The position numbers were made by a program, and so were the translations under genes. The notes beneath the pieces are model-generated. The model saw only the letters and a list, made by a program, of their open reading frames with translations, did not search any database and had not been told where the DNA came from. Shown here piece by piece: positions 61,602 through 64,000 of a stretch of 64,000 nucleotides of DNA (position 1 is the first letter of the stretch; each line of letters starts with the position of its first letter). The stretch spans positions 89,453 through 153,452 of the forward strand of contig JAGQVE010000005.1 of assembly GCA_020438105.1 (NCBI GenBank), read 5' to 3'. The stretch comes from Bacteroidales bacterium. GTDB taxonomy: Bacteria > Bacteroidota > Bacteroidia > Bacteroidales > JAADJA01.

Positions 61602-61724
61602 TTCGAAAATTTTTTAATGAGTGTAGGGTGTTTTAACGTTTAATCCAATACCTGAGGTTACGCTCAAATACTGAATTTATCAATTATTTAGGAGGCATAA
61701 AGATACATAATTTCTTAGTTTTGC

Positions 61725-62744
61725 ATGATGCATCTTGTTACAGGAGCTACCGGTTTTTTAGGTTCGCATTTGCTTTATCATCTGTTGCAAAAGGGTGAAC
61801 ACATACGTGCAATTCATCGTGCAGGCAGTAGTTTTAAATTACTCGACCGTGTGTTTGGTTTTTACAATTCAAGCAAAGAATCATTTGCCGGCCAGGTGGA
61901 ATGGGTAGAAACCGACCTGAATGATATTTATGCACTGCAAAAATGTTTTGAAGGAATTGAAACTGTTTATCATGTGGCCGGTAAAGTTTCATTTTTACCG
62001 GCTGACAGAGCGGCCCTACAGGATGTTAATGTGAAAGGGACTGCCAACATGGTTAATATGGCATTGTTATTCCCCATCACGAAATTTTGTTACGTAAGTT
62101 CTATTGCTGCCCTCGGTCGTGCGGATTATTCAAATGTGATTGATGAAAATGTTGTTTGGAAATCATCCAAAAGAAATTCCAATTATGCCGTGAGTAAATA
62201 TGGTGGCGAACGTGAAGTTTGGAGAGGGATAGAGGAAGGCCTAAATGCCATTATTGTTAACCCCGGCATTATTCTGGGACCAGGAGAAATATCAAGTGGG
62301 TCAACCAGGTTGGTTCAAACAGTTGATAACGGACTGAAATTTTATACTTCAGGAACCAATGGTTTTATTGATGTGAGGGATGTTGCAGAGATCATGATGC
62401 GGCTAATGGAAAGTAATATTTCAGGAGAACGGTTTATTTTGGTTGCAGAAAATATGGATTATAAAACGCTTTTTGAAATCATTGCAAAAAATTTAAATAA
62501 ACCGGCACCTGCCTATAAAGCCGTTCCATGGATGGGGAATCTTGCCTGGAGGTGGTATGCCTTACGATCATTTTTTACTGGCATAAAACCATTGGTAACC
62601 CGCGAAACAGCTACAACAGCAACATATAATTATGAATATTCAGCGGATAAAATCAGGCAAATACTCAATTACAATTTCATTCCAGTTAACCAAACCATTG
62701 CCGAGTTGTGCAGTTATCATTTGAAACAAATAAAAGAATCCTGA
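61725..62744 (+). CDS. NAD-dependent epimerase/dehydratase family protein
   Basis: This 339-residue extended SDR starts MMHLVTGATGFLGSHL, a canonical NAD-binding TGATGFLG loop. The active site is YAVSKYGGEREVW, giving Tyr and Lys in YxxxK, after CYVSSIAALGRADYS. VNPGIILGPGEISSGS and FIDVRDVAEIMMRLM are typical of dihydroflavonol-reductase-like members. The substrate is unknown. A TAGTTTTG box at 61716-61723 lies directly before the ATG, so transcription may begin at or near the start codon, and a leaderless or very short leader mRNA is possible. Confidence 0.92.
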   Translation: MMHLVTGATGFLGSHLLYHLLQKGEHIRAIHRAGSSFKLLDRVFGFYNSSKESFAGQVEWVETDLNDIYALQKCFEGIETVYHVAGKVSFLPADRAALQDVNVKGTANMVNMALLFPITKFCYVSSIAALGRADYSNVIDENVVWKSSKRNSNYAVSKYGGEREVWRGIEEGLNAIIVNPGIILGPGEISSGSTRLVQTVDNGLKFYTSGTNGFIDVRDVAEIMMRLMESNISGERFILVAENMDYKTLFEIIAKNLNKPAPAYKAVPWMGNLAWRWYALRSFFTGIKPLVTRETATTATYNYEYSADKIRQILNYNFIPVNQTIAELCSYHLKQIKES

Positions 62745-62792
62745 AAAAAATATCTGTTGAATAATCTGAATTATTTATCGAATTCATTTTTA

Positions 62793-62800
62793 TATCTTTG
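62793..62800 (+). promoter_or_regulatory. Probable -7 box for the flavodoxin gene
   Basis: TATCTTTG matches TAnnTTTG and lies 34 bases before the ATG at 62835. No -33 TTTG was found at the usual distance. Confidence 0.45.
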
Positions 62801-62834
62801 CCCCATTCATTTAAAAACGTCATAAGACATTGTT

Positions 62835-63356
62835 ATGAACAAGGCATTATTGGTTTTCTGGCCCGAAAAAGGAAATGTAGATTCCGTTGGTGATAAAATT
62901 ATCAAAGCTTTTGAAGAATTTGAAATTAAAAAAGTATCGATTTTGAATCTCAACAAGGAATTACTTGAAGAATATGATAATTGGATTATTGGCGGGAGCA
63001 CTGTTGGATCGCACGTATGGGAAGATGCCGATGATTCGAATCGCTGGTTTGAATTTTTTAAATTGCTTAACCAGGTTGATTTAACCAAAAAAGTAGTTGC
63101 TTTTTATGGTTTGGGCGACCAGATTTTATATCCGCATCACTATGTGGATGGTTTGGGGGTTTTTATGGAGGAATTTGAAAAACGTAATGCCAATATCGTA
63201 GGCCAATGGTCAACGGAAGGGTACCAGTTTTACGATTCTGATGGAATGAAAGATGGAAAATTCTTTGGTCTGGCTCTTGACGAGGATCATCAACCCGAAA
63301 AAACAGATGAACGCATTTCCGGTTGGATAACTTTAATCCGTAAAGATTTTAAATAA
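62835..63356 (+). CDS. Flavodoxin family protein
   Basis: This 173-residue protein has the length of a long-chain flavodoxin, a small FMN electron carrier. The flavin loops are NWIIGGSTVGSHVWEDADD (about 50-68) and AFYGLGDQILYPHHYVDG (about 89-106), with the Tyr/Trp residues expected near the isoalloxazine. The phosphate loop, usually T/S-x-T-G-x-T, here reads FWPEKGNVDSV (about 8-18), an alternative form. QWSTEGYQFYDSDGMKDGKF near 122 fits the long-chain insert. The family call is firm, the redox partner unknown. It is monocistronic. Confidence 0.88.
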   Translation: MNKALLVFWPEKGNVDSVGDKIIKAFEEFEIKKVSILNLNKELLEEYDNWIIGGSTVGSHVWEDADDSNRWFEFFKLLNQVDLTKKVVAFYGLGDQILYPHHYVDGLGVFMEEFEKRNANIVGQWSTEGYQFYDSDGMKDGKFFGLALDEDHQPEKTDERISGWITLIRKDFK

Positions 63357-63443
63357 TTTTATCCTTCCAGGCATTTAATATTCACAATTTTACTTAATAT
63401 TTCTCCGGGAAATTTGCTATCTTTATGAAATAGTAAGCGTCCA

Positions 63444-64000
63444 ATGAAGATATTTTTTAATCTGATTTTCTTTCTCAGTTTATCCGTTATGTCGGTTTTT
63501 GCCCAAAACCACGAATGGAAAATAACCGAAAATGAACAGCTATTTAAGTCCTCTGAAGCGATATTCGAATCAAACAACTGGTTAACTTCATTTCAGTATT
63601 ATGATTCATTGGGGCACTGGACTGAAATAGGGCCCTATACCTCTTCTTCCAGTAGTTCAAAGGATGTTGGACGATTATCATGCTTAACCCTCGATCAGGA
63701 AAATGATAGTATTGTTTTAGCCGGATCCCCCAATGGTGGACTTTTTTATACTGTTAACAAAGGAGATTCTTGGATCAATGGGGGCCTCGACAGGCCTTCT
63801 GAGATACATGGCATTAATATTTTTACACCCGGTATTTCATGTATTGTAGTTATCCATGATCAGGGAAAAACTTACTGGATAGTTTCAACGGGGGATAAAG
63901 ATCAGGGATTTAGCCGAAGCAGGGGAGTTTTAAGAACATCTGATTATGGTAAAACCTGGAAAAAGATCAATGGTTCGGGATCGTTTTCCATTCCCGGAGA
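63444..64000 (+). CDS. Secreted Asp-box/propeller protein, N-terminal part
   Basis: A reading frame opens at ATG 63444 and is still open at the window edge (185 complete codons seen). It has a signal peptide (KIFFNLIFFLSLSVMSVFAQ). After HWTEIGPYTSSSSSSKDVGR come propeller-like strands with LAGSPNGGLFYTVNKGDSW and an Asp-box-like SDYGKTWKKING. This resembles the N-terminus of Vps10/sortilin-like or Asp-box T9SS cargo, in which a long propeller precedes a sorting tail. The C-terminus and any tail lie outside the window. Confidence 0.85.
   Translation, partial: MKIFFNLIFFLSLSVMSVFAQNHEWKITENEQLFKSSEAIFESNNWLTSFQYYDSLGHWTEIGPYTSSSSSSKDVGRLSCLTLDQENDSIVLAGSPNGGLFYTVNKGDSWINGGLDRPSEIHGINIFTPGISCIVVIHDQGKTYWIVSTGDKDQGFSRSRGVLRTSDYGKTWKKINGSGSFSIPG

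Noticed and set aside
1..64000. tRNA and rRNA genes
   Set aside because: All gaps over 100 bases were read for acceptor-stem and T-loop patterns (GGTTCRA) and none formed a cloverleaf.

Overview
The window is chromosomal DNA from a member of the Bacteroidota, most likely an environmental Bacteroidales or Marinilabiliales-type lineage. Four complete genes (starts at 5982, 14465, 33077 and 55320) end in a recognisable or probable type IX secretion (T9SS) sorting tail. There is a PorV/PorQ-type barrel, a TonB receptor with a carboxypeptidase-like N-terminal domain, and a PorT-type barrel. Several promoters match the Bacteroidota consensus TTTG-N19-21-TAnnTTTG, and few start codons have a convincing Shine-Dalgarno sequence. 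The genus cannot be read from the sequence.

Layout. 1-2110: the truncated end of a LytS-type sensor kinase, its LytTR response regulator, and a small membrane-anchored protein. 2222-11480: a three-gene cassette of TonB-dependent receptor, large secreted protein with a T9SS-like tail, and PorV/PorQ-family barrel, closed by a terminator. This is the best candidate for an uncharacterised system. 11590-24836: housekeeping and accessory genes (greA, HIT protein, purF-type amidotransferase, secreted beta-helix protein, GNAT, C69 dipeptidase, a YadA-head-like repeat protein, metallophosphoesterase, YfcC transporter, trhO, dus). 24956-32949: a coiled-coil lipoprotein, then the fatty-acid/phospholipid cluster DUF177-rpmF-plsX-fabH read leftward from a textbook promoter, two convergent PD-(D/E)XK-type proteins (HsdR-N-like and YraN), an LD-carboxypeptidase, metG and a Nudix hydrolase. 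33077-39670: a 2197-residue secreted mosaic protein built from duplicated modules. 39740-50508: elbB, AMP nucleosidase, holA, two tandem acyl-CoA synthetases, a short-chain dehydrogenase and purL. 50900-64000: a small conserved-looking protein behind a structured leader, a cyclic-nucleotide-binding histidine kinase, a 0.95-kb tandem array of 302-bp repeats, a dicarboxylate/amino-acid symporter, an Asp-box T9SS protein, an EEP-family hydrolase, a GH3-LysE gene pair, a PorT-like barrel, an NAD-dependent epimerase, a flavodoxin, and the start of another secreted Asp-box protein cut by the window edge.

How the genes fit together. Much of the window is envelope and secretion biology: cargo with T9SS tails, barrels and lipoproteins, mixed with single housekeeping genes. 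No CRISPR array, rRNA, tRNA, integrase or transposase gene was recognised. Mobile or repetitive DNA appears as short palindromic or hairpin elements between genes (16431-16490, 20847-20924, 22605-22700, 46721-46808, 51246-51362, 52711-53722, 56931-56996). Several long apparent N-terminal extensions run into promoters or these repeats, so the internal starts given here are preferred. Base composition looks uneven by eye: the secreted-protein genes are A+T-rich, while the YfcC, purL and cyclic-nucleotide kinase genes look richer in G+C.
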